NCBI RefSeq assembly: GCF_020520425.1
Contig: NC_079490.1
Span: forward strand, 6,448,001-6,512,000
DNA from: Spinacia oleracea
Taxonomy: Eukaryota; Streptophyta; Magnoliopsida; Caryophyllales; Amaranthaceae
DNA: 64,000 nucleotides
Reading direction: 5' to 3'
The position numbers were made by a program, and so were the translations under genes. The notes under the pieces are model-generated. The model was not told the DNA's origin and did not search any database. It saw nothing but the letters and a program-made list of their open reading frames with translations. Of this stretch, positions 1-11,075 are shown piece after piece (the first letter of the stretch is position 1; every line of letters starts with the position of its first letter).

Positions 1-305
1 GTGATGACTGATGAGGTCCTCGACCATCTCGATGAGATATGTGTACATTGGCACACAACTACATTTCAGGGCTAATACAACGCCTAAATCCACTTGGCCA
101 GAAAATCTGTTGCATTAGATCGATCTAATGCAACGACTCTCTACCGTTGCATCTGGTGGCATTGAATAAGACCTAATGCGACGGTATTAAAACTTAATGC
201 AACGGCTATCCTCTTACCGTTGCATTCACTATATAACTAATGCAACAGAAATTGTTGTAACAATTTTTAGTGATATTGCAACGGCTTTAACCTAATGCAA
301 CGACC
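1..305. repeat. Cluster of TGCAACG/CGTTGCA motifs, possible transposon subterminal region
   Basis: From about 73 to 302 there are roughly ten copies of a CTAATGCAACG-like motif in both orientations (for example 125-135, 193-205, 290-301, and the reverse form near 108-118, 143-152 and 215-226). Dense short motifs in both orientations are typical of subterminal regions of plant DNA transposons such as CACTA (En/Spm) elements, where they bind the element's own protein. An open frame runs from base 1 to a TAA at 73-75 and could be the tail of such an element's gene, but it is too short to identify. I see no CACTA terminus, so the superfamily is inference. Confidence 0.4.
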
Positions 306-1002
306 ATGTTAAAAAAAATGTATAATATTATATGTTTTATATATTTATTTATTTATATACATTATGCAAATCTAATTATTGAAAAATAACAGGAAATTTC
401 ATTGAGATATAAAATTAAGAGTATGTACAATGTTGCAATTGTTTCTGTTAGAAAAATTACAATTTAACTAAAATATCACATAATTTTTTTGAGAACTAAT
501 CAAACATTTTCATCTAAAATAAAGGGGTTGCCACCATATTTCGTTGAAGTCTATAGTTCTCTGATTTGCTCATGATGCACCACCAAGTTGGATAAAAATA
601 ACTGAATTAATTTCAGACGCTGCCATCTTCACACTTTATTTTACACTTCTGTCATATGTCTCTCTATCCCATTAATCTTTTTCACCCTTACACAAAACAC
701 GACACTGCACATGGATGAACTGAAGCATATTTCATCAAATAAAACATATGGAATAAAAAAGGTATATAAACACTAATATAAACCTGGTCCACACTAATTT
801 AGCGTGGACCAGAACAATGCAGTAATTTGGTTGGGCAACATGTGTGATTGTCACGTAACAACTATTTTGTAATTTTAAATAGTAACTATATGCGTATTAC
901 AGTAACTATGTGTTTTAAAGAGTTATTATACGTTTTGAAGAGTTTTTGTGCGATTGTGTTTAGCCCACTTTATATACGTTTTTTAATTTTTCTTCATAAC
1001 TA
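306..1002. other. AT-rich intergenic DNA, nothing recognised
   Basis: No open frame with recognisable content and no clear repeat terminus. The only longer open frame (848-1042) runs into the MITE that follows and looks like chance. Confidence 0.5.
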
Positions 1003-1230
1003 TAGCGCACGGTCCCCCAAGATATACAAAATTATCTTGTAAAAATGTAACTTAAATACAAGAATTGACAGTTTTTGAGAAAATGTGGTAGATAATTTGT
1101 CTTTTAGTTGAATTAAATAATAGTGTGAGATGAGAGAAATGTGAGTACCACACACCAAATAAGGTATGAGGCAAACAAATAGGGACGTCCGTTTATGGTA
1201 TATGGGGAAATCTTCTAGGGACGGAGGGAG
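1003..1230. mobile_element. Stowaway-like MITE, degraded left end
   Basis: The right end reads GGGACGGAGGGAG followed by TA (1231-1232), the classic Stowaway/Tc1-mariner MITE terminus. A degraded partner (GCGCACGGTCCC, then AGAT) begins after TA at 1001-1002. The size of about 228 bp fits Stowaway elements, which are non-coding and moved in trans by a mariner-type transposase. Confidence 0.6.
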
Positions 1231-1232
1231 TA

Positions 1233-1764
1233 CATTGTAAATGCTAGAAAGTTGAATTTGCATATAATAAGCAATACACAACCTTAAATGTCGAATTTAG
1301 GTACCATTGATAATTCGGTGGCACATTAGCATGCTGATTGTATGGGTATTTTCAAGGAACAATTTTTTTTTTTATGTATATAAGACAAATGATCCTACTG
1401 AACCAACACCTATCTCATGTTAATCTATGTAAGTAAACGCTTGAGCTTCTCCCAAACATAAACGCAATTTATAAGGCTTGACAGTATGACCTCCAAATCA
1501 TATGATGAGTTTCCCACCAACTCTACAATGTTAATTAGTTTCCTAAGAATATGAGGTTTCAAACTCATAAATCTATACCTAGTATTTAAAAACTATAACC
1601 ATAGGTGACAATATGACATGTGTTATCACCCCCATTAATCTACCTTTTCCCTCCATTTTTTGTAATTAAAATAGAAAACTCAAAAGACAATCATATAAAG
1701 AATAAAGAATAAACAACTCAAAAGACACATCTATACATAGCATTTAAAAACTACTTCTCATAAC
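1233..1764. other. AT-rich intergenic DNA, nothing recognised
   Basis: Low-complexity, A/T-rich sequence. The phrase around 1610-1690 is partly repeated near 2085-2165, on either side of the next MITE (shared words such as CATGTGTTATCACCC), so a local duplication is likely. Confidence 0.4.
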
Positions 1765-1766
1765 TA

Positions 1767-2072
1767 CCTCTGTTTCAAAATAACCTTTACACTTTCCTTT
1801 TTAGTCCGTTTTATAAAGTTTTTACACTTTACTTTGTTCTATTTTTTGACATGAAAATGTACTATCTTACCCCTCTTACCCCACAACATTTTCAATTACC
1901 ACTTACTTTTTCTTACTTTATTTATTTTTTTCTTACACCAACCCACTTTTTTTACTCATCGACCATACTGTATCTATATTTTATTATATTCACCCACCTT
2001 TGTACACACTTTTTCTACTTTGCTTTAATTTTTGTGCAAATAGTAACCGTAAAGAACATTTTGAAACAGAGG
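1767..2072. mobile_element. Mariner/Stowaway-type MITE
   Basis: Terminal inverted repeats CCTCTGTTTCAAAAT (left) and ATTTTGAAACAGAGG (right) are flanked by TA on both sides (1765-1766 and 2073-2074). The repeats extend inward about 25 bp with few mismatches, to the ...CTTTAC/GTAAAG... words. About 306 bp, non-coding. The open frame inside it (1851-2075) runs to the right terminus and is not a gene. Confidence 0.75.
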
Positions 2073-2601
2073 TAATAAATGACAATATAACATGTGTTAT
2101 CACCCATTAAATTATCTTTTCCCCCCATTTTTTATAATTAAATTAAATAGATAAAACTCAAAAGACACTCATATAAAAATAAAGAATAAACAACTCAAAA
2201 GACGCGTAATAAAAACATACAAATAATGAAAATAATCAAAACTTAATAAGCTAATTAACTAATATTCCATAACAATAATAATTAGTAAACATTAAACATT
2301 AGTACTTATTTCTTATAATTTAAGTAATAGTCATTTAAATTCTTAACTACAAAAAGTTATGAGAAAACTAAACATCTAATCAAAATAAGTCATCAAACAT
2401 CTCATCTTCCATGAGTTATTATAAATAAAATTAACTACCAACCATTTCATTATGTTACTTATACAATGAACTCTATATTATCATCATGTGCACCAAAAAA
2501 AATGTTATATCATCATTCAATTTCCCGAGGTAATGTGTGTATGTGTATTTTATTTTATGTGTCGCGTCTATCCTCATTTTCTAGGAAAATGTTTGGTTGA
2601 C

Positions 2602-2746
2602 CCTAAGAGTTGGCAACCCCTAAGATACAATAACATAAAATAATATATAAGCATAATTAATTGAAGAGAGAGAGTGTTGAATGTAAAGTTTCAATGCATT
2701 TGTAACCAATCAAAATTCAATATTGAAAGGGTTACCAACCCTTAGG
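2602..2746. mobile_element. Small inverted-repeat element (MITE)
   Basis: The left arm beginning CCTAAGAGTTGGCAACCC is matched in inverted orientation by the right arm ending in CCAACCCTTAGG, about 18 bp with few mismatches, enclosing 145 bp of non-coding DNA. I find no convincing target-site duplication, so the superfamily is unassigned. Confidence 0.5.
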
Positions 2747-3059
2747 ATTACTCTATCATTGTCCCATTTTCTATGGCCAAGTTTCAATTTTCGTCAATGT
2801 TTGTTATGATTATTTTAATCATTTGTTTTGCTATTAATAATTTGTTTGGCTAGCTATTGACATTATATTGCATGTTACATTATCATTGTGGTTGATTGTC
2901 CCTTCTGCATATTATTTAGATTAATTTACTATTAATAAAATTAAATGTTATTTATTTATGTATATCTTACAATAAACAAAAATTCACGAATTTACATAAA
3001 TAATTATAAATTTTCATAATACCTAAGAGTTGTGTCGAGCAATGTAGGTTGTTTGATCT

Positions 3060-3107
3060 ACCACTTTATAAAATGCATTCGTGCATTGCACGGGTCAAAT
3101 TACTAGT
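3060..3107 (+). mobile_element. Helitron-like 3' terminus
   Basis: A short GC-richer palindrome (CGTGCA-T-TGCACG, 3080-3092) is followed 10 nt later by CTAG at 3103-3106 and then T. Plant Helitrons end in CTRR with a hairpin 10-12 nt upstream and insert before T, so this fits a Helitron 3' end. The 5' TC terminus was not located, so the element's extent is unknown. Confidence 0.5.
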
Positions 3108-3449
3108 TAACTTTTAATACAAACAACTACAAATTTTTGAAGTAATGCAACATTCTTCAATATTTACTTGCAAAAGGCGCCCATGACCATTGAACATATT
3201 GGAGTATATCGCAAATGATTTAGTCTACACATACAACATAACAAGCACGCTTCACAAAATGGGGGGAAGATATGGGAAATCACTCATTCCTCGACGACAT
3301 CATCGCCACCCGAAGCACCATTACCGAACATTGTACGCGACCCTAATGTATAAAAATCTAATTAGTGAAATTAATGAAATTATTTAAACAAAAGTATCTC
3401 AACTATGGTTAGTGAAATTAATGAAAGTGCTAACGGTTAAAGGTTTCGC

Positions 3450-4852
3450 GATATATATTTCAGGAATCAATTTGATGTATTGATGGTAGTATGGTACACA
3501 TATAGAAGCGTGCATACCAGAAGCCCTACAAATGTCTTATAAGGGACGGAAAGGAATCCCTACTTTTAATGTTTTAGCCGTGTGTGACTTCGATATGTTT
3601 TTCACGTTTGTGTCAGCGGATTGGGAATCTTCTGCGCATGATACTCATGGGGAATCAGTTACTGCCGTGCAGCTGCTGCTCAAGCAGGCCCAATCGAGGT
3701 GCGTACGAATCTCCAGTCGAGGGTAGCTTCTACTTCTACTTAGCAGCCCAAATAAAGTACTCCTGGGAGAAAGCTAAGGATCTTTGGGAAGCAAGCCCAA
3801 TTGGAGTGCTTAATAAGGTCTTCAAGATAGCTGTCTTCCAGATAGGAGGAAGCTCCCATAAGGTTGTCATGCTGGAAAAAGCAGGGGTTTGAATTTGTGT
3901 GGTATATTCATATCATAATATATGAACAGCTATTCAATCTCCATCATTTAAGTTTCCTAAAGCGCTAGAAGGTACATGTATATTACTTTTAATTTGTAGA
4001 GAAGTATATAAAAATAATAGTTTAGACATTTATATATGTATTCTATGATAATATATTTGACATTATATATTGTTTGATTTTATATTTTATATATTAGGTA
4101 AGTATTATTTGGCAGATAAAAGGTATCCAGATCGAAAAGGTTATCATAAGTCACAATTTGAATACGTTCCTCCAAAGAATGATCGTGAAACCTTTAACCG
4201 TTGGCACTCATCTCTTCGAAGTTGCATAGAGAGATGTTTTGGAGTTTTGAAGCAAAGGTGGAAGATATTAACCAAAATGCCACAATATAGCATCGAGAAA
4301 CAAATACATATTATAGTTGCTACATTTTCACTCCATAACTATATTAGAATAAATTCCCCAGATGATCCTCTCTTTCGAGTGTTAGAAGAGTATCCTAATT
4401 TCATACCTTCATTTGAGCTACCCAATGTTCGTGTTACTTCACGTGGTGAAAATGGAGAGGAGAGTTGTACTGAAATGAAGGCTATTCGTGACCGTGAAAC
4501 TTTTAACCGTTGGCACTCATCTCTTCGAAGTTGCATAGAGAGATGTTTTGGAGTTTTGAAGCAAAGGTGGAAGATATTAACCAAAATGCCACAATATAGC
4601 ATCGAGAAACAAATACATATTATAGTTGCTACATTTTCACTCCATAACTATATTAGAATAAATTCCCCAGATGATCCTCTCTTTCGAGTGTTAGAAGAGT
4701 ATCCTAATTTCATACCTTCATTTGAGCTACCCGATGCTCGTGTTACTTCACGTGGTGAAAATGGAGAGGAGAGTTGTACTGAAATGAAGGCTATTCGTGA
4801 CCGTATAGCTAATGCTTTATGGAAATCGAGGAATGAAAGACGGCGCATTTAG
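3450..4852 (+). pseudogene. PIF/Harbinger DDE transposase, broken
   Basis: Remains of an ALP1/HARBI1-like transposase, the nuclease that cuts and moves PIF/Harbinger DNA transposons. At 3502-3650 a frame carries GRKGIPT and AVCDFDMFFTFVSA, hallmarks of the first half of the DDE domain; just upstream a frameshifted IDG/TH stretch matches the usual first catalytic region. The frame is then lost in foreign sequence (about 3651-3895). The second half resumes at about 4097 with KYYLADKRYPDRKGY, then HSSLRSCIERCFGVLKQRW (catalytic E region) and ATFSLHNYIR, ending in TAG at 4850-4852. The 4070 ATG lies in AT-rich intron-like DNA and is probably not the real start. The second half is duplicated in frame. 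Inactive: frameshift, insertion and duplication. Confidence 0.85.
4184..4801 (+). repeat. 309-bp in-frame tandem duplication in the transposase
   Basis: Two head-to-tail copies, 4184-4492 and 4493-4801, each 309 bp (103 codons), each spanning RETFNRWHSS to EMKAIRD. They differ at only a few bases (for example ACC/ACT early, and an Asn-Val to Asp-Ala pair near the end). The frame stays open through both copies, so the duplication is recent relative to the rest of the damage. Confidence 0.9.
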
Positions 4853-5099
4853 TCATTGTAATAAGATATTTTAATTTAACATTATTTATAATAAGAAGAA
4901 CAATGTGGTCTATTTATTTTTTTCCCCAGGGAGCAATGTATTATTTTATGTGTATAAGTATAATTTTTTTTCATACCGTTTTAATATTTTGTAGTTATTA
5001 TTTATTGTTAAATGTCGTATTGAATATGATCATTTTTCCGTTAAAATGGTTATTATTTGATTTAAATTAATAATCTTTATAATATTTTACAATTTCAAC

Positions 5100-5241
5100 C
5101 GATAGTTTTGCCAAACACTCATATTATAAACCGCTACCTTGACAGCTACCCGCTACTCTTGACCGCCACTCGCTACGCCAACCGCTACCCGTTACTCAAC
5201 CACTAAAGCTACCCGCTACCGCTAGTTTTCCCGAACAGGGC
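5100..5241. mobile_element. PIF/Harbinger-like terminal region with GCTACC repeats
   Basis: About 100 bp of CCGCTACC/ACCCGCTAC-type subterminal repeats end in CCCGAACAGGGC at 5230-5241. The inverted form GCCCTGTTC also occurs at 42,795-42,803 after TTA, supporting it as a transposon terminus. Given the position ~400 bp downstream of the Harbinger transposase remains, it may be that element's right end. The left terminus was not found. Confidence 0.45.
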
Positions 5242-5370
5242 ATAGTCCTCATCGGCATTAAAAGTACACCTTATGTATTGAGTATATAATACGATTTTTT
5301 AGTGATTTACTCCGTATATAAGGACCTAAAAGTGGAAATACTAAGGTCAATAAAGGAGTGAAGTTGGTGA

Positions 5371-5580
5371 CTAGGTCATAAGGTCGAACTCCATCAACTA
5401 AGAAATGCTTAAAAGTAGTTCAAGCGTAGTTTACGTAGACCTGCGTAGTTGGGCTGACTAGCCTATGAATCAGATACGAAATACTTGAGAGTAGCTGGCT
5501 CGACCCTGAAGGTCACAGGGTCGAGCACCATCAACTACATAATACTTGAAAGTGGTTAGTTGGAATGACTAACCTATAAA
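5371..5580. repeat. Two SINE-like segments
   Basis: 5371-5473 and 5506-5580 share a frame of words (AGGTCA..AGGGTCGA..C.CCATCAAC, later TAGTTGGGCTGACTAGCC) that recurs in galactinol synthase intron 1 at 8706-8803. GGTCGAACTCC in the first copy resembles a pol III B box, so a tRNA-derived SINE is the best guess. No A-tail or target duplication was identified. Confidence 0.4.
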
Positions 5581-5668
5581 AGATGTTTGTTCAAAAGTAC
5601 AGGTATAAAAAGAACTATATACTCCCTTGTCCTTAGAGAGTTAGAGGTGCACGTATCCCTACCAATTA

Positions 5669-5964
5669 CTACCTCCGTTTCAAAATGAATTTTACTTTTT
5701 CTATTTTAATATATTTCATAATGTTATTTGTACTTTGTTTTATTCTATTTTTTAACAGGAAAATTTACAACCTTACTCTTTTTGCACCAAATAATATTCA
5801 CAATTTTTTATTCACTTTCTGTTCAATTTTTTCTTACACTCACCCACCTTTTTCACATTTCTCTTACTTTATTTATATTTAATTATATTCAACTAACGTT
5901 ATCATTTTTTATGTTAATACTTATACAAATAATAAACGTAAAGATCTATATAAAACGGAAGTAG
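5669..5964. mobile_element. Mariner/Stowaway-type MITE
   Basis: The left end CTACCTCCGTTTCAAAAT follows TA (5667-5668). The right end has AAAACGGAAGTAG followed by TA (5965-5966). About 296 bp, same family as 1767-2072 and 10518-10772. No coding capacity. Confidence 0.7.
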
Positions 5965-5966
5965 TA

Positions 5967-7880
5967 CATCAAAATAACCTTTTTGTCTTAAAAAAAAACC
6001 CCTTTGCTTCCTTAATTTATATTGTTGGGTTGAAAACAACAAAATACCAACTCCATTGTAAATTTGTAACCATTTAAATATGAATCTTTTTTGTCGTTTA
6101 TACAATAAGGTCGGTCGATTTATAACATTATCCAAAAAATATTCACACCAAGAAATGGAGTCTTGGTCATTATCCCCAAATTTGGGCCAACTAAAACATA
6201 ACTTAAGATGGTAAAATCATGCAACGTGGTGAGAATATGGGCCTGGAATTGGACACGAAGGTAACTGCTCCTTGTGGGCCCTTTATCCAAAAAGACATGG
6301 GCCCACTTGAGCCTTTATCAACTGTCATAACTAATAACGCCTAATCTGTGTAGTAATCTTCTGCATGGAATGAGGAAACAACCGGTGGGTTGGAATTTAA
6401 GTTGTCAATTATTAAATTAATTAATTGAATAATAACTAAATTGCATGGTGGACCGTCAATGGAGGAAGCCGTGGTCGGTTGATAAATATACATAAATAAA
6501 TTTCCTTAATTAGAGGGGACAAATGTTAAATGTACACGATCATAATTTCTATTTATGTTGATTTATCCCGTCAAAATAAATAAATAAATAAATAAATAAA
6601 TTATGTTGATTTATAAAAGAGAATGTTATAACGGATGCAAAGAAAGATTAAATAATGTTATAAAGAATGCAGAGATTTAACGTGGTTTACTAACAATGTG
6701 TTATTACGTCCACAAACAGAGGGGAGGAAAGTTTTATTGATCTTGAGGAGTACAGGTTACAGAATACAACTAAGTATAACAGTGTTGAAGTGTTACAGTA
6801 AGGGACTTGACCTGTTTAAGGCATTATTCCAACAGAGAAAAAAGAGTCGAGTCAGTGAGACTTAACGGTCAAAATCAAAATTTCTAATAGGAATATGTGA
6901 TTAGACAAAGCGACACCGTTTTAGGAAACTTCCTCTTTTTAGGTGTTACTAGGAGAATAGAAGGTGGTAGTGATCCACACCTACACTCATAGGTCGTCAT
7001 AAGGCACTTTACAAGAAAGATATTAATTGAATGAAAATTAAGTGCTAAAGTAAGATAACATGATCTTGGACGAACACAAATTCGATTTCCTTTGACTATT
7101 ATTAGGGCTCTTTTAAGAATCGGTCTTATCGGCCTCTGTTTGTTTTGACGGAAAATAATCACCTATCTGACTTAATGAAATTGAAAATGATTTAAGAGCT
7201 AAAGTAACAATGTAACGTAATCATAATGAGTAGGTTTTATGTCAAATGGTTTAAAAAGACATTATATGGGCAAGCCAATTAGTTTTATTTTCAATCTTAT
7301 TTTAATTAATACACGGTGTGACAAGTAAGAACTTTTCAGAATGTCTTTTATAAGAAATTGTCATAACTTGTAACCTCTTAGAATTTCTAAATACTAATTG
7401 TACATCTACAAGTTTAACTATTTGCTGTAAAATCACAAGACACCATTACAGTCTTACCTCTTCGGCTCTTCCTAAAGATCGAACATGATATGTACGTTAG
7501 TATAAGCTTTTTCCTGAACTTTTTGTTAGTAAAAAGTTACAAAACCTACAATTTTTTTTTATTATCTTAAAGAAAGTGTTTCTAGAATAGGCAAGGAAAA
7601 AAAATGTCAATATAATAGTTTTATTGTATTGTGCGAATGATCGAGCACATAAAAACAACGTATGTGAATTACTAATGGACCATTACTATTGATAGAGGGA
7701 GATTCAAACTTGTGACTATTATAAACACGTCTTTGATCTTAACTAATCACCAGGCTAATACCTTACTAATCAATATACTCTGTAATAATTTTATTGTACA
7801 AATGAAAGATGTTTGACTAATTGGATGATGTATGTTTGACTAATTGAGTGTGAATATAGAAAGAAAGATAGATAAAGTCA
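5967..7880. other. Intergenic DNA upstream of galactinol synthase
   Basis: Nearly 2 kb without a recognisable gene. It contains an (AAAT)n microsatellite at about 6575-6600 and otherwise unremarkable AT-rich sequence. The small minus-strand frame at 6884-7162 has no recognisable content. Confidence 0.5.
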
Positions 7881-7887
7881 TAAAATA

Positions 7888-7976
7888 CGTGGAATTGGAA
7901 AGATAATTTAATTTAGCCATTTAGGGTAAACTTACTCCTTTACCCCTTTCAAAACTCCTATAAATAAACAAATTCC
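7888..7976 (+). promoter_or_regulatory. Galactinol synthase core promoter: ACGTGG element and TATA box
   Basis: TATAAATA at 7969-7976 lies 148 bp upstream of the start codon, followed by a CA-rich leader with no ATG before 8124. ACGTGG at 7888-7893, about 75 bp upstream of the TATA box, matches the core of ABA-responsive elements. Galactinol synthases are commonly induced by drought, cold or ABA, so ABA control is plausible, but a single ACGT core is weak evidence. Confidence 0.5.
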
Positions 7977-8123
7977 CAACCATGCAAAAACATTACACAA
8001 CATCTTAAAACACATTTCTCTCCAAAGAACACCAACAAAATACATACTTCAATTCACATTCCAGTAACGCACGAGTATACCCTTAATATCCTCTATCATA
8101 TAATTATAATACCGATCATACAA

Positions 8124-11075
8124 ATGGCTTCAAAACAAGTGAATTATATTAGTCTAGAAACCATGATGATGACGAGTAAGGAAGATCACACTCAAATGAG
8201 AGCCTTTGTGACATTTTTGGCCGGCGACGGCGACTATGTCAAGGGAGTTGTAGGGCTTGCTAAGGGCTTAAGGAAAGCCAAAAGCCGGTATCCCCTCGTG
8301 GTGGCGGTTTTGCCCGACGTGCCCGAGGAACACCGTAACATATTGGTGTCACAAGGTTGTGTTGTTCGTGAAATTGAGCCGGTTTATCCACCGGAAAACC
8401 AGACTCAGTTTGCAATGGCTTATTATGTCATTAACTACTCCAAGCTAAGGATTTGGGAGGTAATTTTAATTAATTGCCTTTTTTCGTCACATTTGCATTT
8501 TTTACTTTTGTTTTTTGGATTTAGTGGTACGTTACGTTGAGCACGTAATTATACTTCTATAGGCCAAACATGCATGCGTCAAATACTTTTAGCTAGCTTA
8601 CATCTATCTATCTCTATGGAGTAATATTTTAAAGCAAAAATCCACGTGTCATTGATCAACATAAGTCTGTGCAGTACGTGAGAACTCGCCTTGTGACTTT
8701 TTTTAGCCTAGAGGTCACAAGGTCGAGCACAATCAGCCACGAAATGTTTAAAAAAGGGTCAAGTGTAGACATGTATAACTGGGCTGACTAACCTTGATTT
8801 CAGTTCAGTAGAGTCTCTTATTTTAACTAAATTTTTTCCATGTGTCATTTAGAAAAATAAAAATAAAAATTGTTTCCTATTTTCCCTTCACACCTTAATG
8901 TTAATTGTTTCACCTTCAAATTCCAATTTCATTAAACTCAAACATCCTATTTTTTTTGTTTTTCATTCCTCATTTCCTAAATACAATGATAAAAAGATAA
9001 GTTAATCAAAATTTTAAATTAATAAACACATACATAGCACAGGACAAAACTATGTTTTTCAAATTGAGGTTGAGATTAAAAAAATCATTAGTCATCAAAC
9101 AATTATAAGTTTTAACAGGATGTCTCAATCAATTTAGTTTAATTCAACTCGAGTTTCAATTAATTATAAATCTAAACTTATTAAAACACATATGATATGA
9201 AAACCTTTTTAAGGTAAAAATAACAAACTAATCTAATCCGTGTTGTAATTTTCTTAATATTTAAAATTATACTATGTATCTATTCTGATTTATTTTATTA
9301 TTTTCCATTTTCTGATGATATCATTTCTTTTGGAATTTTAATTTTGAAATGACAGTTTGTGGAGTTTAGCAAAATGATATACTTGGATGGTGATATCCAA
9401 CTATTTGACAACATTGACCACCTCTTTGACTTACCTGATGGAAATTTGTATGCTGTGATGGACTGCTTTTGTGAGAAGACTTGGAGCCACACTCCTCAAT
9501 TTCAGATTGGGTATTGCCAACAAAGCCCAAATAAAGTCCAATGGGCCGAAGAACAGTTGGGCCCAAGGCCTTCTCTATATTTCAATGCAGGCATGTTTGT
9601 ATTTGAGCCCAAAATGTCCATTTATCATGATCTTCTCAACAACCTCAAACTCACCCAACCCACCCCTTTTGCTGAACAGGTAAATTAATCCTCCCTCCAA
9701 TTTACATGCAATATTTTAAATATTGGGGTGTTTAGCAATTGGTTGTCTGTTGATACTGTTTCATTTTGCTTGTTTGATCGTCTGTTTGTGTTGGGTTTTA
9801 TTTTTTTAATTTTATTTTTTGGTTGTTTGACTTGTAGTGTCTAAAAATATGCTTGACAAGTTGGTTGTTGGCTACTAGTTATTTCATACAAATGGCCTTT
9901 AATGACATTGGTATACAACGCATGGTTTATTATTTTTGTAAGACGGATAGCAACGAGGGTCAAAAAGGTAATCAGTTAAAAAAAAAACCGACATCCACCA
10001 TAAAAATATAGTCTTACTAGCTTTTGGCAAAAGGCCGACTTTTTAGCCAAAGAAAAAAATTACATACCAAACACATTTGTTGGTTGTTTCACCCCACTAA
10101 AAAACCAAAAACCAATGAAAAATCTAGTAAAAAGTTAGTTACCAAACACCCCATTGTTAACTATGTACAGAGTAATAATTAAAATAGAATAAAACTGAGT
10201 ATGTTATATAGCGATTTGGAGTAGTTTATAACATGTAAGTGAATGTTGCATTTTTTTTTTATTATTAAATCAAGATTTTAATGTTTTTTTTTTTTATGCA
10301 AGCTTGGAACTTTAACCCAAAACATAAAATTTAAGAGTTTAATTGTGTTACATATGCAGGACTTTTTGAACATGTACTTCAAGGACATCTACAAGCCCAT
10401 CCCACCAATTTACAACCTCGTCTTAGCGATGTTATGGCGTCACCCTGAAAACATCGAGCTTAACAAGGCAAAAGTCGTACACTATTGTGCTGCAGTAAGT
10501 ACAATTTTTACTTCATACTACCTCCGTTTCTAAAAGTTCTTTACGTTTAGAAAAAGTATATAAAGTATAAAAATATTGACCGTAAATTCTCATTATTATA
10601 TACATCAAAACGTTACATGTAAGATCTTGTTAGATTGGGCTCGTTATCTATTTTCAGAATATCAACTTTATATAATTTTTTTCACATACGAAATTGGATA
10701 AATTAGTAATTAAATATTGCATTACAATCCATACAAATAGTAACTGTAAAAAACTTTAAGAAACGGAGGTAGTAGTAACGTGACAACTGACAACTAAATG
10801 TGAACATATGTTATATCCAACTATTTAGTGATTAGAATGTTTTCAGTTGTCTAACCGAAGTATATCAATTTCAGGGATCAAAACCATGGAGGTATACAGG
10901 AATGGAAGCAAACATGGAGAGAGAAGACATTAAAATACTAGTTAAAAAATGGTGGGAGATTTATGATGATGAATCTCTTGATTATAAGCCAGAGGAAGCA
11001 AGGCTACAACTTTTGAAGGCAGCATTATCTGAATTTAGCAATGATTATTATATGTTAGCACCATCTGCTGCTTAA
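8124..11075 (+). CDS. GolS: Galactinol synthase (EC 2.4.1.123), four exons
   Basis: Transfers galactose from UDP-galactose to myo-inositol to make galactinol, the donor for raffinose-family oligosaccharides; a cytosolic GT8-family enzyme. Exons: 8124-8459, 9356-9679, 10360-10494, 10875-11075, all with GT/AG borders and phase 0, giving 331 aa, normal for the family. Diagnostic features: N-terminal FVTFLAGDGDYVKGVVGLA; the Mn2+/UDP-sugar DGD motif at residues 123-125 (in MIYLDGDIQ); CFCEKTWSHTP; the GT8 HxxxxGxKPW motif at 261-270; and the family's C-terminal pentapeptide APSAA just before the stop. No frameshift or stop, so probably functional. The start is the only in-frame ATG upstream of the conserved block with a TATA box at the right distance. 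Introns 1-3 each carry a transposon. Raffinose-pathway stress role is known for the family; which paralogue this is cannot be said. Confidence 0.95.
8706..8803. repeat. SINE-like repeat in galactinol synthase intron 1
   Basis: GAGGTCACAAGGTCGAGCAC followed by CAATCAGCCACGAAATG and ending in ACTGGGCTGACTAACC matches the segments at 5371-5580. Same orientation as the gene, well away from the splice sites. Confidence 0.45.
9725..10152. mobile_element. MITE in galactinol synthase intron 2
   Basis: The left end GGGGTGTTTAGCAA and right end TTACCAAACACCCC are inverted repeats, flanked by ATT on both sides (9722-9724 and 10153-10155). 428 bp, non-coding, internally rich in GGTTG/CAACC words. A 3-bp duplication and a G-rich start suggest a PIF/Harbinger (Tourist) relative, although ATT is not the usual TWA. 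Confidence 0.65.
10518..10772. mobile_element. Mariner/Stowaway-type MITE in galactinol synthase intron 3
   Basis: CTACCTCCGTTTCT at the left and AGAAACGGAGGTAG at the right form near-perfect inverted repeats, with TA at 10516-10517 and 10773-10774. 255 bp. It begins only about 20 bp after the exon 3 donor site yet leaves the donor intact. Confidence 0.8.

Noticed and set aside
848..1281. Small open frames on both strands
   Set aside because: AT-rich, low complexity, and overlap a MITE.
4339..4848. Minus-strand frames in the transposase duplication
   Set aside because: Antisense to recognised Harbinger coding sequence and duplicated along with it.
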